DNA from: Methylobacterium sp. C25
GTDB lineage: Bacteria; Pseudomonadota; Alphaproteobacteria; Rhizobiales; Beijerinckiaceae
DNA length: 64,000 bases
NCBI RefSeq assembly: GCF_021352225.1
Contig: NZ_JAAUVI010000002.1
Location: 434,001 to 498,000 of the forward strand
Direction: 5' to 3'
The translations under genes and the position numbers were made by a program. Numbering within the stretch: position 1 is the stretch's first letter; the number at the start of each line of letters is the position of its first letter. The notes beneath the pieces are model-generated. The model was not told the origin of the DNA. It ran no database searches and saw nothing but the letters and a program-made list of their open reading frames with translations. Positions 24,543-34,069 of the stretch are shown in pieces.

Positions 24543-24618
24543 TGGTGGGCCCGGCAGGACTCGAACCTGCAACCAGACCGTTATGAGCGGTCGGCTCTAA
24601 CCATTGAGCTACAGGCCC
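24543..24618 (-). tRNA. tRNA with CAU anticodon, probably tRNA-Ile2
   Basis: The reverse strand folds as a 76-base cloverleaf ending in encoded CCA. The acceptor stem is GGGCCUG/CGGGCCC with one U-G pair. The D arm is GCUC/GAGC and the anticodon stem is GACCG/CGGUC around the loop CUCAUAA. The T arm is GCAGG-UUCGAGU-CCUGC. A CAU anticodon fits Met, initiator Met or Ile2 (lysidine). The acceptor and anticodon stems match what I recall for Ile2 of Hyphomicrobiales and lack the three G-C pairs of the initiator anticodon stem. Amino-acid identity is therefore probable, not certain. Confidence 0.9.
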
Positions 24619-24717
24619 AGCAGCACGAAGGCCTCTCCTAGCCGTTGGTGCAGCGCGCGTCATCCCGGATTTTTGCCCCGGCGTGACGGCCGGGGGGCAA
24701 CTCCCGGCCGCTCTCAA

Positions 24718-25776
24718 TCAATTTGCGAAGACGTAGCCGCTGTTGATCTTCAAGCCGACGGGATGGCCTGCATCCAAGCGAGCGTTGTCCGAGGCCTCGA
24801 CCACCAGAAGTTTGCCGCCAGGGCGATCGACCTCGATACGCTGACGGCCCTGAGCCCGATAGGACGAGCGGACAAAGCCGTTGAGATGCGCGTGTTCCTC
24901 GTCGGCGAACTGAAGTTGCCAAGGTCGGACGTAGAGCTTGACCGGGCCGACTGCCGAGGCCGGTGCCGAGACGGGGGTCTCGCGGCCGTTGACGTGAACG
25001 CGCCCGTTCTGGGCGATGGCCTCGACCTCGATCGTGTCGCCGAGGAACTTCAGCACCGTCGGCGAGGCTGGGTGCTCCTGGACCTCGTCGGGCGTGCCGA
25101 TCTGCTCCAGGCGCCCCTTGTCGAGCACCGCGACGCGGTCGGAGAGCTCCAGTGCCTCGTCCTGGTCGTGGGTCACGAAGATCGTGGTCTGGCCGGTGCG
25201 GTCGTGGATCTCGCGCAACCAACGGCGCAGGTCCTTCCGGACCTGGGCATCGAGAGCGCCGAAGGGCTCGTCGAGCAGCAGCACACGCGGCTCGACAGCG
25301 AGCGCACGGGCGAGCGCGATGCGCTGGCGCTGGCCGCCGGAGAGTTGCGAGGGATAGCGGTCGCCGAAATTCGACAGCTTGATCAGATCGAGCAGGTCGC
25401 CGACCCGCTTCTTGATCTCGGCCTTGGCCGGCCGTTCGGATCGCTTCCGGGCGTTGAGGCCGTAGGCGATGTTGTCGGCCACCGTCAGGTGCTTGAACAG
25501 GGCATAGTGCTGGAACACGAAGCCGACCGCGCGCTCCTGGACGGGCAAACGCGTGGCATCGTCTCCGCCGAAGATGATGCGCCCGGCATCTGGTCGATCG
25601 AGCCCTGCGATGATGCGCAGGAGCGTCGTCTTGCCCGAGCCCGAGGGGCCGAGAAGGCCGAGCAATTCGCCTGCCCTAACGTCGAGTGAGAGGTCGTGCA
25701 GGACGGCGGCCGTGTCGAAGGTCTTGGAGATCGCCTCGACGCGGATCGCCGTAGAACCGCTAGTGGCGGCGTGCAC
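24718..25776 (-). CDS. cysA: Sulfate/thiosulfate ABC transporter ATP-binding protein CysA
   Basis: The 352-residue ATPase powers sulfate import. The Walker A motif G-P-S-G-S-G-K-T lies at residues 43-50. L-S-G-G-Q follows, then the Walker B stretch [11 protein letters not shown] and the H-loop T-H-D. The C-terminal 110 residues form the regulatory TOBE-like domain. A GTG at 25776 is chosen; it overlaps cysW by 17 bases. The longer open frame above it reads as a Ser/Pro-rich shadow of cysW. It is the last gene of sbp-cysT-cysW-cysA. Confidence 0.95.
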   Translation of the reverse strand: MHAATSGSTAIRVEAISKTFDTAAVLHDLSLDVRAGELLGLLGPSGSGKTTLLRIIAGLDRPDAGRIIFGGDDATRLPVQERAVGFVFQHYALFKHLTVADNIAYGLNARKRSERPAKAEIKKRVGDLLDLIKLSNFGDRYPSQLSGGQRQRIALARALAVEPRVLLLDEPFGALDAQVRKDLRRWLREIHDRTGQTTIFVTHDQDEALELSDRVAVLDKGRLEQIGTPDEVQEHPASPTVLKFLGDTIEVEAIAQNGRVHVNGRETPVSAPASAVGPVKLYVRPWQLQFADEEHAHLNGFVRSSYRAQGRQRIEVDRPGGKLLVVEASDNARLDAGHPVGLKINSGYVFAN

Positions 25777-26659
25777 CCGCCGCGATGTCGTCGGCGTAGC
25801 GCCACTCGAGGAGAGACTTGATGACGAGGGTGACAAGAGCGAGGCCGGCAAGGAGGGAGGCGACGGCGAAAGAGGCAACGAAGTTGTACTCATTGTAGAG
25901 AATCTCCACGTGCAGCGGGAGTGTGTTGGTCAGGCCGCGGATATGGCCGGAAACGACGGAGACGGCGCCGAACTCGCCCATGGCGCGGGCGTTACAGAGC
26001 AGCACCGCGTAGAGCAGGCCCCAGCGGATGTTGGGCAGCGTGACCGTCCGGAAGGCGTGCCAGCCGGAGGCGCCGAGCGTCAGCGCCGCTTCCTCCTCGA
26101 CCGTGCCCTGTTCCTGCATCAGCGGGATGAGTTGGCGAGCGACGAAGGGAAAGGTCACGAAAATCGTGGCGAGCACGATGCCAGGCACCGCGAAGATGAT
26201 CTGGATGTCGTGCTCGATGAGCCAGGGGCCGATGAGACCCTGTGACCCGAAAACCAGCACGTAGATAAGCCCCGAGACCACGGGCGAGACCGAGAACGGC
26301 AGATCGATCAAGGTCACGAGCAGGTCGCGGCCCCAGAACTGGAACTTGGCGATCGCCCAGGCCGCCGCCACACCGAACACGACGTTGAACGGCACCGCGA
26401 TGGCCGCCGTGATCAGGGTCAGCTTGATTGCCGCATGGGCGTCGGGCTCCTTGAAGGCGGCGAGATAGGCATCCAGCCCCTTGGCGAAGGCCTGAACGAA
26501 GACCGTCACCAGTGGCAGGACCAGGAACAAGGCCAGGAAGGCAATCGCCACCGCTATGAGGAGCACGCGGACCCAGCCCGTCTCGGTGACGACGCTTGCC
26601 GGAGGACGCAGCCCGGATTCGGCAACTGGGAAATCGGATGGAGTGATCGCCTCAGACAT
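25760..26659 (-). CDS. cysW: Sulfate ABC transporter permease CysW
   Basis: This 299-residue inner-membrane permease has six membrane segments. The EAA-type loop that docks on CysA is visible as [16 protein letters not shown] near residue 190. The ATG overlaps the stop of cysT by eight bases (ATGTCTGA), so translation is coupled. Confidence 0.95.
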   Translation of the reverse strand: MSEAITPSDFPVAESGLRPPASVVTETGWVRVLLIAVAIAFLALFLVLPLVTVFVQAFAKGLDAYLAAFKEPDAHAAIKLTLITAAIAVPFNVVFGVAAAWAIAKFQFWGRDLLVTLIDLPFSVSPVVSGLIYVLVFGSQGLIGPWLIEHDIQIIFAVPGIVLATIFVTFPFVARQLIPLMQEQGTVEEEAALTLGASGWHAFRTVTLPNIRWGLLYAVLLCNARAMGEFGAVSVVSGHIRGLTNTLPLHVEILYNEYNFVASFAVASLLAGLALVTLVIKSLLEWRYADDIAAGARRH

Positions 26660-27509
26660 AGCCGAACCTCCGCCGGCTCCAGGCCTGGATCAGGTTGATG
26701 AGAAGCAGCACTGCGAACGAGATCGCGAGCATGATGGTCGCGATGGCGCAGGCGCCCGCATAGTCGAACTCCGAGAGCTTGATCACGATCAAGAGCGGCG
26801 CGATCTCGGAGACGTAAGGCAGGTTGCCGGCGATGAAGATGATCGAGCCGTACTCGCCGACGCCCCGGGCGAAGGCGAGAGCGAAGCCTGTCAGCACGGC
26901 CGGGATCAGCGGTGGCAGTACCACCTTGGTCAGGGTGCCGAGCCGGGTCGAGCCGAGGATGGCCGAGGCCTCCTCGACCTCTTTGTCGATCTCGGCGATC
27001 AGCGGCTGCACCGTACGAACGGCAAAGGGCAAGCCGATGAACACCATGGCGATGAAAATGCCCACCGGCGTGTAGGCCGCCTCGATTCCGACCTTGGCGA
27101 GTTGCTCGCCGACGAGACCATTTGGCGCGTAGAGCGAGGCGAGCGCGATACCGGCGACCGCTGTCGGCAGTGCGAAGGGAAGGTCGACGACGGCATCGAT
27201 GACCCGTCGGCCTGGGAAGTCGTAGCGGGTCAGCACCCAGGCGACGATGCTGCCGAACAGCGATGCCGTCAGCGCAGCAAGCAACGAGACGCCGAAGCTC
27301 ACGCGCAGCGCGCTGAACACGCGTGGGTCGGTGGCGACGCCCCAGATTCCGGAAAAGCCGAGGCCCGATGCACGGGCCACGAGGGCTGCGAGCGGCAGCA
27401 GGACGACCAGGGACAGGACGGTGAGGGTGTAGCCCAGCGTGAGCCCAAAACCGGGGATGACGCTGGGCTGACGAAACCGCCGCCTCGGACGAGGGGATGA
27501 GACGGCCAT
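26652..27509 (-). CDS. cysT: Sulfate ABC transporter permease CysT
   Basis: The 285-residue permease pairs with CysW. Six membrane segments and the docking loop [14 protein letters not shown] are visible. Start at ATG 27509, seven bases after the sbp stop; upstream codons in this frame belong to the sbp shadow. The N-terminus is Arg/Pro-rich before the first membrane helix. Confidence 0.95.
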   Translation of the reverse strand: MAVSSPRPRRRFRQPSVIPGFGLTLGYTLTVLSLVVLLPLAALVARASGLGFSGIWGVATDPRVFSALRVSFGVSLLAALTASLFGSIVAWVLTRYDFPGRRVIDAVVDLPFALPTAVAGIALASLYAPNGLVGEQLAKVGIEAAYTPVGIFIAMVFIGLPFAVRTVQPLIAEIDKEVEEASAILGSTRLGTLTKVVLPPLIPAVLTGFALAFARGVGEYGSIIFIAGNLPYVSEIAPLLIVIKLSEFDYAGACAIATIMLAISFAVLLLINLIQAWSRRRFGYV

Positions 27510-27516
27510 GGCTGCC

Positions 27517-28530
27517 TCAGTGACCCTGTTTGCCGAGCTGGTCGAACAGGCCGCCGTTGTCGAAATTCTTCTTCTGGATGTCGTCCCAGTTGCCCTGGAA
27601 GTCCTCGATCTTGAAGAGCTTGATTTCCGGCAGAAGCGCGAGGTCTTCCGTTTTGGCGGCCTCCCGCTTGATCGGGCGGTAATGATGCTTGGCGAAGATC
27701 GCCTGCGCCTTGTCCGAGTAGAGGAACTGTAGATAGGCCTCGGCCTGCTTGCGGGTGCCCTTCTTGTCGACATTGGCGTCGACGATGGCGACCGGCGGCT
27801 CGGCATAGATCGAGCTCGGCGGGACGACGACGTCGAACTTGTCACGCCCGAACTCGTCGAACACGAGGAAGGCCTCGTTCTCCCAGGTCGGCAGCACGTC
27901 GCCGAGGCCGCGCTGGGCGAAGGTCACGGTCGAGCCGCGAGCGCCCGTGTCGAGCACCGGGACGTTCTTGTAGACCTGACCGACGAAGGCGTTGGCCTTC
28001 TCGGCATCCTTGGCGTTCTGCTCGTAGGCGTAGCCCCAGGCGGCGAGGAAGTTCCAGCGGCCGCCCGCGGAGGTCTTGGGGTTCGGGGTGATCACCTTGA
28101 CGTCCGGCTTCACCAGGTCGCCCCAGTCTTTGATGCCCTTCGGGTTGCCCTTGCGGACCAGGAACACCACGGTCGAGGTGTAGGGTAGCGCGCCGTTCGG
28201 CTGCTTGCTGCGCCAATCGGGATCGATCTTCTTCGAGAGCTTGGAGATCGAGTCGATGTCGGAGGGGATGCCGAGGGTGACGACGTCGGCCGGGATGCCG
28301 TCGATCACTGTTCGGGCCTGGGCACCGGAGCCGCCATGGGCGGCGCGCACCGTGATTGTCTCGCCGGTCTTGGCCTTCCACTCCTCGGAGAAGGCCGCGT
28401 TGATGTCTTTGTAGAGCTCGCGCGTCGGATCATACGAGACGTTGAGCAATTCGGTCTGGGCACGAAGCGCAGAGACGGACGTCAGGCCCATTGCGGCGCT
28501 GGCGGCAACGATCAGAGCAGATCGCCGCAT
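27517..28530 (-). CDS. sbp: Sulfate-binding periplasmic protein (Sbp/CysP family)
   Basis: This is the substrate-binding component of the sulfate importer. From the ATG at 28530 it is 337 residues, with a signal peptide ending A-L-R-A-Q (about residue 24). Family blocks are L-L-N-V-S-Y-D-P-T-R-E-L-Y, A-H-G-G-S-G-A-Q-A and the T-S-A-G-G-R-W-N-F sulfate loop. Upstream ATG codons at 28566 and 28572 would lengthen the signal and cannot be excluded. The first gene of the transporter operon, its promoter should lie in the AT-rich region upstream. Confidence 0.92.
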   Translation of the reverse strand: MRRSALIVAASAAMGLTSVSALRAQTELLNVSYDPTRELYKDINAAFSEEWKAKTGETITVRAAHGGSGAQARTVIDGIPADVVTLGIPSDIDSISKLSKKIDPDWRSKQPNGALPYTSTVVFLVRKGNPKGIKDWGDLVKPDVKVITPNPKTSAGGRWNFLAAWGYAYEQNAKDAEKANAFVGQVYKNVPVLDTGARGSTVTFAQRGLGDVLPTWENEAFLVFDEFGRDKFDVVVPPSSIYAEPPVAIVDANVDKKGTRKQAEAYLQFLYSDKAQAIFAKHHYRPIKREAAKTEDLALLPEIKLFKIEDFQGNWDDIQKKNFDNGGLFDQLGKQGH

Positions 28531-28916
28531 CCCGAAAAACGTGGTCTGTCCGTGGTGTCGGGACATCGGCATAGGCAGCCCTGCATTTACAAAAGCAATT
28601 CGGCGCCGGCGGCATCCGAGAGGCTTCTTGTCGTTCCATAAAACGAACGATGTCAAGTCTAGGGCTGCGGATTCCCGATGCGGATTAGTATTTGTCGATA
28701 TAGTTCTTGCTCGAAGAGTGCATCTATTTGGCCCGAAACAGAGCGAAACTTCTTCAGCAACTACCTGGCGCGCGGTGAATTTTCTCCCGGGCTGGCGTTC
28801 GGTAAAAAGAATTTATGAATCCGCTGGAGAGGGTCCTGTCGTCGTGCGATCTCCCGACGACGCAGGCTACTACGCGGCTTAACGCTTCATTCACCGTGAA
28901 TCGGCGAGGCTGAGGA
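28531..28916. promoter_or_regulatory. Promoter region of the sulfate transporter operon
   Basis: About 385 bases lie between the divergent sbp gene and the small ORF at 28917. The part at 28670-28820 is relatively AT-rich. No convincing ORF, repeat or operator was recognised. A CysB-like activator site would be expected here, but none could be assigned by eye. Confidence 0.35.
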
Positions 28917-29030
28917 ATGGTCGCGCTTACCGCCATTGCTGGCTTGCTGGTGCTGGGTGTTACCCTGGCCTGCGGAGCCCAGTGGGTCGCAATCAGCGAC
29001 GCTAACCGCCAATGCGGCGGTTACTGGTAG
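28917..29030 (+). CDS. Candidate small exported or membrane protein, 37 residues
   Basis: An ATG preceded closely by TGAGGA opens a 37-codon frame. Residues 3-18 form one hydrophobic helix (A-L-T-A-I-A-G-L-L-V-L-G-V-T-L-A) followed by C19 and a polar tail ending C-G-G-Y-W. It may be a membrane-anchored peptide; the T-L-A-C sequence is a weak lipobox. No family is recognised. The spacing to the ribosome-binding site is short. Confidence 0.45.
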   Translation: MVALTAIAGLLVLGVTLACGAQWVAISDANRQCGGYW

Positions 29031-29048
29031 CGCTCCGGATTCCCCGGC

Positions 29049-29492
29049 TCAGCCGAACAGATCCACCGTTGTGAAGCCTTTCGCGGCCAGCCGCTCGGTC
29101 AGTATTCTGCGGTGGCAAAGTGCGGGATCACGCTCGAAGCAGAGCAGGCAGATTGGTGACGTGCCCGCCAGCTCAGCGAGTGTGTCGAGGGCGAGGCCGC
29201 CATCGGCAGTGTCGAGCACCTCCTCGCAGTAGATTTTGCGCATCAGAGCCGCGTCGTGCGCGCGGGCCGCCTGGCGCCCGGCTTTCGGCGTTCCCAGGCC
29301 GCGAAGATGATCGTAGCCGAGGCCAGCTTCCTCGAGACTCGTCTTCAGCGCGCCCTTGGAGAATCCGCGCTTGCGTGAGTTAGCGACGGCTCGCACGTCG
29401 ACGAGCCGGGCCACACCCGCGTCCTTGAGCGCGCCGGTCAGCCTCTCGGGATCAAGGCCTTCGTAGCCGATGGTAAACAGGATCTTGGCCAT
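29049..29492 (-). CDS. DUF488 family protein
   Basis: The 147-residue protein shows the DUF488 pattern: T-I-G-Y-E-G near the N-terminus, V-D-V-R-A-V-A-N-S-R-K-R-G-F-S, L-R-G-L-G-T, and a C-terminal L-L-C-F-E-R-D-P-A-L-C-H-R. The paired Cys/His near the end is typical. The biochemical role is unknown; a nucleic-acid or nucleotide-related role has been suggested for the family. It is monocistronic, facing away from the GH25 gene. Confidence 0.9.
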   Translation of the reverse strand: MAKILFTIGYEGLDPERLTGALKDAGVARLVDVRAVANSRKRGFSKGALKTSLEEAGLGYDHLRGLGTPKAGRQAARAHDAALMRKIYCEEVLDTADGGLALDTLAELAGTSPICLLCFERDPALCHRRILTERLAAKGFTTVDLFG

Positions 29493-29534
29493 ATCGTCCT
29501 CAACGAAACGCCAGAAGTCTCAAGATGTTGATGG

Positions 29535-29561
29535 TGCCGGCGGCACCCGATGCCGCCGGCA
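29535..29561. repeat. Perfect 11-bp inverted repeat
   Basis: TGCCGGCGGCA and TGCCGCCGGCA flank a five-base loop (CCCGA) in the gap between the divergent DUF488 and GH25 genes. No T-tract follows. It could be a leader hairpin or a protein site. Confidence 0.5.
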
Positions 29562-29681
29562 TGTGGCTGTTCCGCCACTGGTGTCGAGAAACTGTTCGGT
29601 TGCCGTCAAAACTCCGTTAACCGCGTCTAGGGCATCGATTACCCATATTAGTTGCGCGGCCAAGGTCGAGCGGGGGCGTCG

Positions 29682-30545
29682 ATGTCTTTCGAATGCGGGA
29701 CCTTCCTCGCGTCTGCTTCGCGCAAAGGCGGTCTCCGTCGCTGGATCGGTCGTGCCACTGCCGCCGCGCTCCTGACAGGTCTGGCAGCCTGCGCCGGCGA
29801 CACTTTCACCTATTACCCGACCAAGGGTGACGCGAAGCCTCATCCAGGCGTGGCAAAAGCCAAGCAGCATCCCATCCAGGGCATCGACATTTCCAAGTGG
29901 CAGGGCCCGGTGGACTGGGCCTCGGTGAAGGGCGCAGGCACCCAGTTCGTCTTCATCAAGGCGACCGAGGGCGGCGATCACGTCGACGACCGGTTCCGCG
30001 CAAACTGGGACGGCGCCGGCGCAGCCGGCGTGCCACGTGGAGCCTATCACTTCGTCTACTGGTGTCGCTCCCCCGAGGAGCAGATGGCTTGGTTCAAGCG
30101 CAACGTCCCGAACGACCCGACTGCCCTGCCGCCGGTGCTGGACGTGGAGTGGAACGGCCACTCACAGAGCTGCCCGAAAAAGCTACCGAAGGCAGAAGCG
30201 CTCGGAATGATCCGCTACATGCTCGCCGAAATGGAGCGGTATACCGGCAAGCGGCCCATCATTTACACGGACATCACCTTCCATAAGGACGTGCTCGAGG
30301 ACGAACTGCCCGATTACCCGCACTGGCTGCGCTCAACCGCGGCCGAGCCCGAGCAGCGCTTTGCCAACCGCAAGTGGATGCTCTGGCAGTTCACCTCGAC
30401 CGGCCGGGTACCGGGCGTGCAAGGCAACGTTGACCGCAACGCCTTCTATGGGACGCCGGCCGAGTGGGCATCCTTCCTCTCGACGGATTGCGATCCACGC
30501 GAGCACCCTCGGTTGTCGCGCCAAGGTCTCTGCACCGACAAGTGA
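29682..30545 (+). CDS. GH25 family lysozyme-like lipoprotein
   Basis: The 287-residue protein has a lipobox (L-A-A-C at about residue 37) after a basic, unusually long N-terminus, so it is probably lipid-anchored. The GH25 barrel starts at G-I-D-I-S-K-W-Q-G and has the catalytic D-x-E in V-L-D-V-E-W-N. It should cleave the N-acetylmuramoyl-N-acetylglucosamine bonds of peptidoglycan. An ATG at 29682 is preferred over a TTG ten codons earlier. The cargo or biological role is not evident from neighbours. Confidence 0.88.
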   Translation: MSFECGTFLASASRKGGLRRWIGRATAAALLTGLAACAGDTFTYYPTKGDAKPHPGVAKAKQHPIQGIDISKWQGPVDWASVKGAGTQFVFIKATEGGDHVDDRFRANWDGAGAAGVPRGAYHFVYWCRSPEEQMAWFKRNVPNDPTALPPVLDVEWNGHSQSCPKKLPKAEALGMIRYMLAEMERYTGKRPIIYTDITFHKDVLEDELPDYPHWLRSTAAEPEQRFANRKWMLWQFTSTGRVPGVQGNVDRNAFYGTPAEWASFLSTDCDPREHPRLSRQGLCTDK

Positions 30546-30715
30546 TTGCGGGCTGGCCTCGCCGGCTCGAAGCGCCGTAGTTTCTCGATAACTCTTTTTA
30601 TCGAGCCGTCTGGCATCACGTTCGAAACTGCGCTCAAGGTCTACTAGCGTACAGACGCTCATGTCTCGAATGCGCTACGTGTCGGCGCAGACGAACCGTG
30701 AACATTGTGTGGCGA

Positions 30716-31531
30716 ATGTCTGCAACGGCCGAGCTCATTGAAGCCAACCTGCTGCTCAAGGCCTTGCGCAGCGCGGACCGCGCCCTGCTTGAGCCCTATC
30801 TTGAGCCGATCGAGTTCAACCGCGGCGAGACAGTCTTCGCGGCAGGCGGCGAAATCTCCTACATCACTTTCCCGTGCGAGCGGACGGTCGTCACCCTGCT
30901 CATCACGATGCTGGATGGTCGCAGCGCCGAGACGGCGACGATCGGACGCGAGGGTGCCGTCGGCGGCATCGTCAGCGCCGGCGGCCTGCCGGCTTCAACC
31001 CACGCCGTTACCCAGCTCGGCGGGCCGGCTCTACGCATCGACTCAGCCCGCCTCCAGGAGGCGAAGCGCGTTTCGGAGCCGGTTCGCAATCTCTTCAGCC
31101 GCTATGCCGATTGCCTGCTAGCACAGGTCCTGCAGTCAGTGGCCTGCAACGCCTTGCATCCGATCGAGTCGCGGTGCCTTCGTTGGCTGATGACGCTGCA
31201 GGATCGGATTGGCTCCGACGTCCTGCCGGTGACACAGGAACTGCTCGCCGCAATGCTCGGCGTCCAGCGAACCTACCTGACCCGCATTCTGCGTACGCTG
31301 CAGATGAATGGCCTGATTGAGATCGGGCGCGGCCGTATCACCATCGTCGCGCGACCGGCGATGGAGAAGGCGGCCTGCGAGTGCCACGAATGCGTCAGGC
31401 GTCACTTCGATACCGTGCTCGGCGCCGTCTACGGGCCCACGGGCCGCTTCGTCGCCTTCGAGCCGCCGCCGCTTCCCAAGCGGCCGCGCCGCGGGCCGAT
31501 CGTGACGGTCGCCGAGGGCATTGACCGGTAG
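30716..31531 (+). CDS. Crp/Fnr family transcriptional regulator with C-terminal cysteine cluster
   Basis: The 271-residue protein has an N-terminal cyclic-nucleotide-binding-like barrel (about residues 20-140) and a C-terminal winged helix (about residues 145-215) with T-Q-E-L-L-A-A-M-L-G-V-Q-R-T-Y-L-T-R-I-L. The N-terminal Cys set of true FNR is absent. After the helix-turn-helix it carries Cys221, Cys223 and Cys226 (C-E-C-H-E-C), which could bind a metal or sense redox. A GTG six codons upstream is an alternative start. It is monocistronic, so targets are unknown. Confidence 0.88.
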   Translation: MSATAELIEANLLLKALRSADRALLEPYLEPIEFNRGETVFAAGGEISYITFPCERTVVTLLITMLDGRSAETATIGREGAVGGIVSAGGLPASTHAVTQLGGPALRIDSARLQEAKRVSEPVRNLFSRYADCLLAQVLQSVACNALHPIESRCLRWLMTLQDRIGSDVLPVTQELLAAMLGVQRTYLTRILRTLQMNGLIEIGRGRITIVARPAMEKAACECHECVRRHFDTVLGAVYGPTGRFVAFEPPPLPKRPRRGPIVTVAEGIDR

Positions 31532-31689
31532 CGACACAGCGATCCGACCAGGGTCTCAGGGTGTGCTCTCCCTTATGGGAAGAGGCCTGTCGTCGGGGTG
31601 GCTCGAGATCGAGCGGTCCCGTCGTTTCTGCGCAGACCCCGCCTCCTCGCCGCCCTGGAACGGCGAGGAGGGCACCGAGGTGATCGGAG

Positions 31690-33744
31690 TCAGGCGGCCC
31701 GTACCGTCGCCAGGAAACCGCCGATCTCCGAGCGAAGTGCCTCGGCCTGCCGAGCAAGGTCGCTCGCAGCACTGAGCACCTGCGCCGAACCTGCGCTGGT
31801 CGAATTCGCGGCTTCCGCCAAGCCTGCGATGTTCTCGGAGACCAGGCGGGCGCCGCGCGAGGTGTCCGCCGTCGTCCGCGCGATCTCGCCGGTGGCTGCG
31901 CCCTGCTCCTCGACGGCCGAGGCGATGTCGGCGGAGATCCGCGACAAGCTCTGGATCCTCGCGGTGATGCCGGTGATGCCGCTGACCGACGCTTCGGTCG
32001 AAGACGTGATCTCGCCGACGCGCGCAGCGATCTCCTCGGTAGCCTTGGCTGTCTGGTTGGCTAGGTTTTTCACCTCTGCAGCCACGACCGAAAAGCCGCG
32101 GCCGGCCTCCCCTGCCCGCGCCGCTTCGATGGTAGCGTTGAGAGCGAGCAGATTTGTCTGGCCGGCGATCTCCGAGATCAGCCCGACGATGCGGCCGATG
32201 CTGCCGGCTGCGCTGGCGAGGCGCTCGACCTCCTCGGTCATGCGGGCGGCGTCGCGCTCGGCGATACCTGCGGCATCCGCCGAGGCGCTGACCTGTGTCG
32301 CGATCTCGCGTATCGAGGCGGAGAGTTCCTCGGTCGCAGCCGCGACGGTGTCTGAGTGACGCGCGGCCTGCTCTGAGGCCTCGGCCACGGCGGTACTGCG
32401 ATGGGAAGTCTCTCCGGCGGTCGAGCTCATGGCTCTGGCCGCGGCCTCGAGCTGGTGCGAAGCCGCTGAGACCGCCTCGACGATTCCGCCGACACGTGCC
32501 TCGAAACTGTCGGCCACGCCCATCATAGCGGCGCGCTGACCAGCGGCCTGCTCGGCGGTTATCCGCTGCTGCGCCTCACGACTGCGCTGGCGCTCGACGA
32601 CGCTGTCGCGGAACTCTACGGCGGCGGCGGCGATAGCGCGCACCTCGTTCGGCCCCTTGGTCGCGATCTCCACGTCGGTCTTGCCGCGGCCGATCGCGGT
32701 CAGCACCTCCGCCATGCGGGCGAGCGGGCGGGCAATCGCTGAGCCAAGTCCGAAGGCGAGGAGCGCCGAGAGCGCAAGCGTGGTGACACCTGCAACGCCC
32801 CACATCCAGACCGCGTTCTCGGCCCGGGTACGGACCCCGCTGGCCGCGTCAGCGAGTCCGTGGGTCAGTTGATCTTCGATCGTTTTGAGACCGTCGATGC
32901 GCTGTGTCGCGAGCTTGAACCAGCCCTTGGCGTCGGTGAAGGCGAGCGGCTGGCCGGGAACGGTATCGAGAATCATGCCGCGGATCCGGGTGACCTCGCG
33001 CGCAGCTTCGGAGCCCTTGGCGGCGTCGAGGGCAGCAGCGTGCGCAGTCGGGCTCCCGAGTCGAAACAGCTCCTCGAAGGTCATCTGGTTGGCGGCCAGA
33101 CCGTTCACCCTTTTGAGACCGGCGAGATCGAGCGTGCCGGAGGCGAGGATCGCGGAGGCAGCCGCGCGCTCTTGGCCTGCAAACTCTTTGAGCGAGAGGA
33201 AGGCTGAATAGGCCGAGACCCTCGCGCCGATCGCCGGGTCCGACGCCACCCGCGAGACCTCGCGCACGACGTTCAGCGCGTCGTTGATGACCCCCGTATA
33301 AAGCGCGTTGTTCTGCGGCGCGGTCGGACCCAGACCATCGACCGCTTTGCGGTGTGGCTCTATCTTGCCGACGGACATGCGCAACGCTGCGATCTTGCTC
33401 GCGAAGCCGTCCCCGATCCGCTGCTCGTCCGCGGCATCGAGGCCGCGGCTCATCGGCTCGCGTGTTGTGTCGAGAAGCTTGCGCTGCGCTGCTAGCTCGG
33501 GCGCGAACTGCGTACCCTTCGAGCCCAGGAAGAGACTCGAGGCACCGCGCTCTTTCTGTGCCTCATGGACGAAGGCGCTGATGGTACCCGACAGAGTCAC
33601 GAGACCTTCGAGCCGGCTCATCTCGCGGCCTTGCGCCATCCGATCGAGCACCGCCAGCATCGCGACTGCCGCGAAGGCAAGACAGGGGATCAATGCGACC
33701 GCGACGATGCGACTGCGCAGGGACGAAAAAAGGCCGCCGGGCAT
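31690..33744 (-). CDS. Methyl-accepting chemotaxis protein with NIT sensor domain
   Basis: The 684-residue receptor has an N-terminal membrane helix. A periplasmic NIT domain (about residues 40-290) begins with the family signature [12 protein letters not shown] second membrane helix (about 312-335), a HAMP linker and a cytoplasmic signalling domain follow, with the tip [23 protein letters not shown] domains sense nitrate or nitrite in some proteins. It ends in F-L-A-T-V-R-A-A and lacks an NWETF tether. It is not linked to the che operon of this window. Confidence 0.92.
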   Translation of the reverse strand: MPGGLFSSLRSRIVAVALIPCLAFAAVAMLAVLDRMAQGREMSRLEGLVTLSGTISAFVHEAQKERGASSLFLGSKGTQFAPELAAQRKLLDTTREPMSRGLDAADEQRIGDGFASKIAALRMSVGKIEPHRKAVDGLGPTAPQNNALYTGVINDALNVVREVSRVASDPAIGARVSAYSAFLSLKEFAGQERAAASAILASGTLDLAGLKRVNGLAANQMTFEELFRLGSPTAHAAALDAAKGSEAAREVTRIRGMILDTVPGQPLAFTDAKGWFKLATQRIDGLKTIEDQLTHGLADAASGVRTRAENAVWMWGVAGVTTLALSALLAFGLGSAIARPLARMAEVLTAIGRGKTDVEIATKGPNEVRAIAAAAVEFRDSVVERQRSREAQQRITAEQAAGQRAAMMGVADSFEARVGGIVEAVSAASHQLEAAARAMSSTAGETSHRSTAVAEASEQAARHSDTVAAATEELSASIREIATQVSASADAAGIAERDAARMTEEVERLASAAGSIGRIVGLISEIAGQTNLLALNATIEAARAGEAGRGFSVVAAEVKNLANQTAKATEEIAARVGEITSSTEASVSGITGITARIQSLSRISADIASAVEEQGAATGEIARTTADTSRGARLVSENIAGLAEAANSTSAGSAQVLSAASDLARQAEALRSEIGGFLATVRAA

Positions 33745-34069
33745 GGGTAAACCTGAGCTTTCAGAAGTTGCTCGAAGTTGACCCGTGCCAGTGAAAAAAG
33801 AGTTTCCGCTGGATGATCGACATTAACCTATGGGCTGCGCGGATGCTCTAATTTTAAGCAGATATAGCCGCTTTTTAATGCTTTGGCTTAAGTCTTAGCC
33901 GTCGGTCTCTGATAAGGGTCTCAGGCGCTTCGGTCGTTGTGCATGATCCACAGACCTTCGAAAGTTAGCGCGCCGCTCCCACCTCAGTAAAGTCGCGCCG
34001 TATCGGAGCTGCTGTCGAGCTGAAACACGCCAGTACTTCCACTCACGCTCACGCTGATCAGGCCGACCT
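33745..34069. other. Intergenic stretch without a supported gene
   Basis: About 325 bases separate the NIT receptor start from the trpB stop. The part next to the receptor is AT-rich (TTTTTAATGCTTTGGCTTAA) and probably holds its promoter. No ORF with a ribosome-binding site, RNA gene or T-tract terminator was found. Confidence 0.4.

Noticed and set aside
24666..24702. Hairpin after cysA (TTGCCCC... / ...GGGGCAA) as a terminator
   Set aside because: On the cysA strand the stem has a two-base bulge and is followed by A residues, not T, so it does not meet the terminator pattern.
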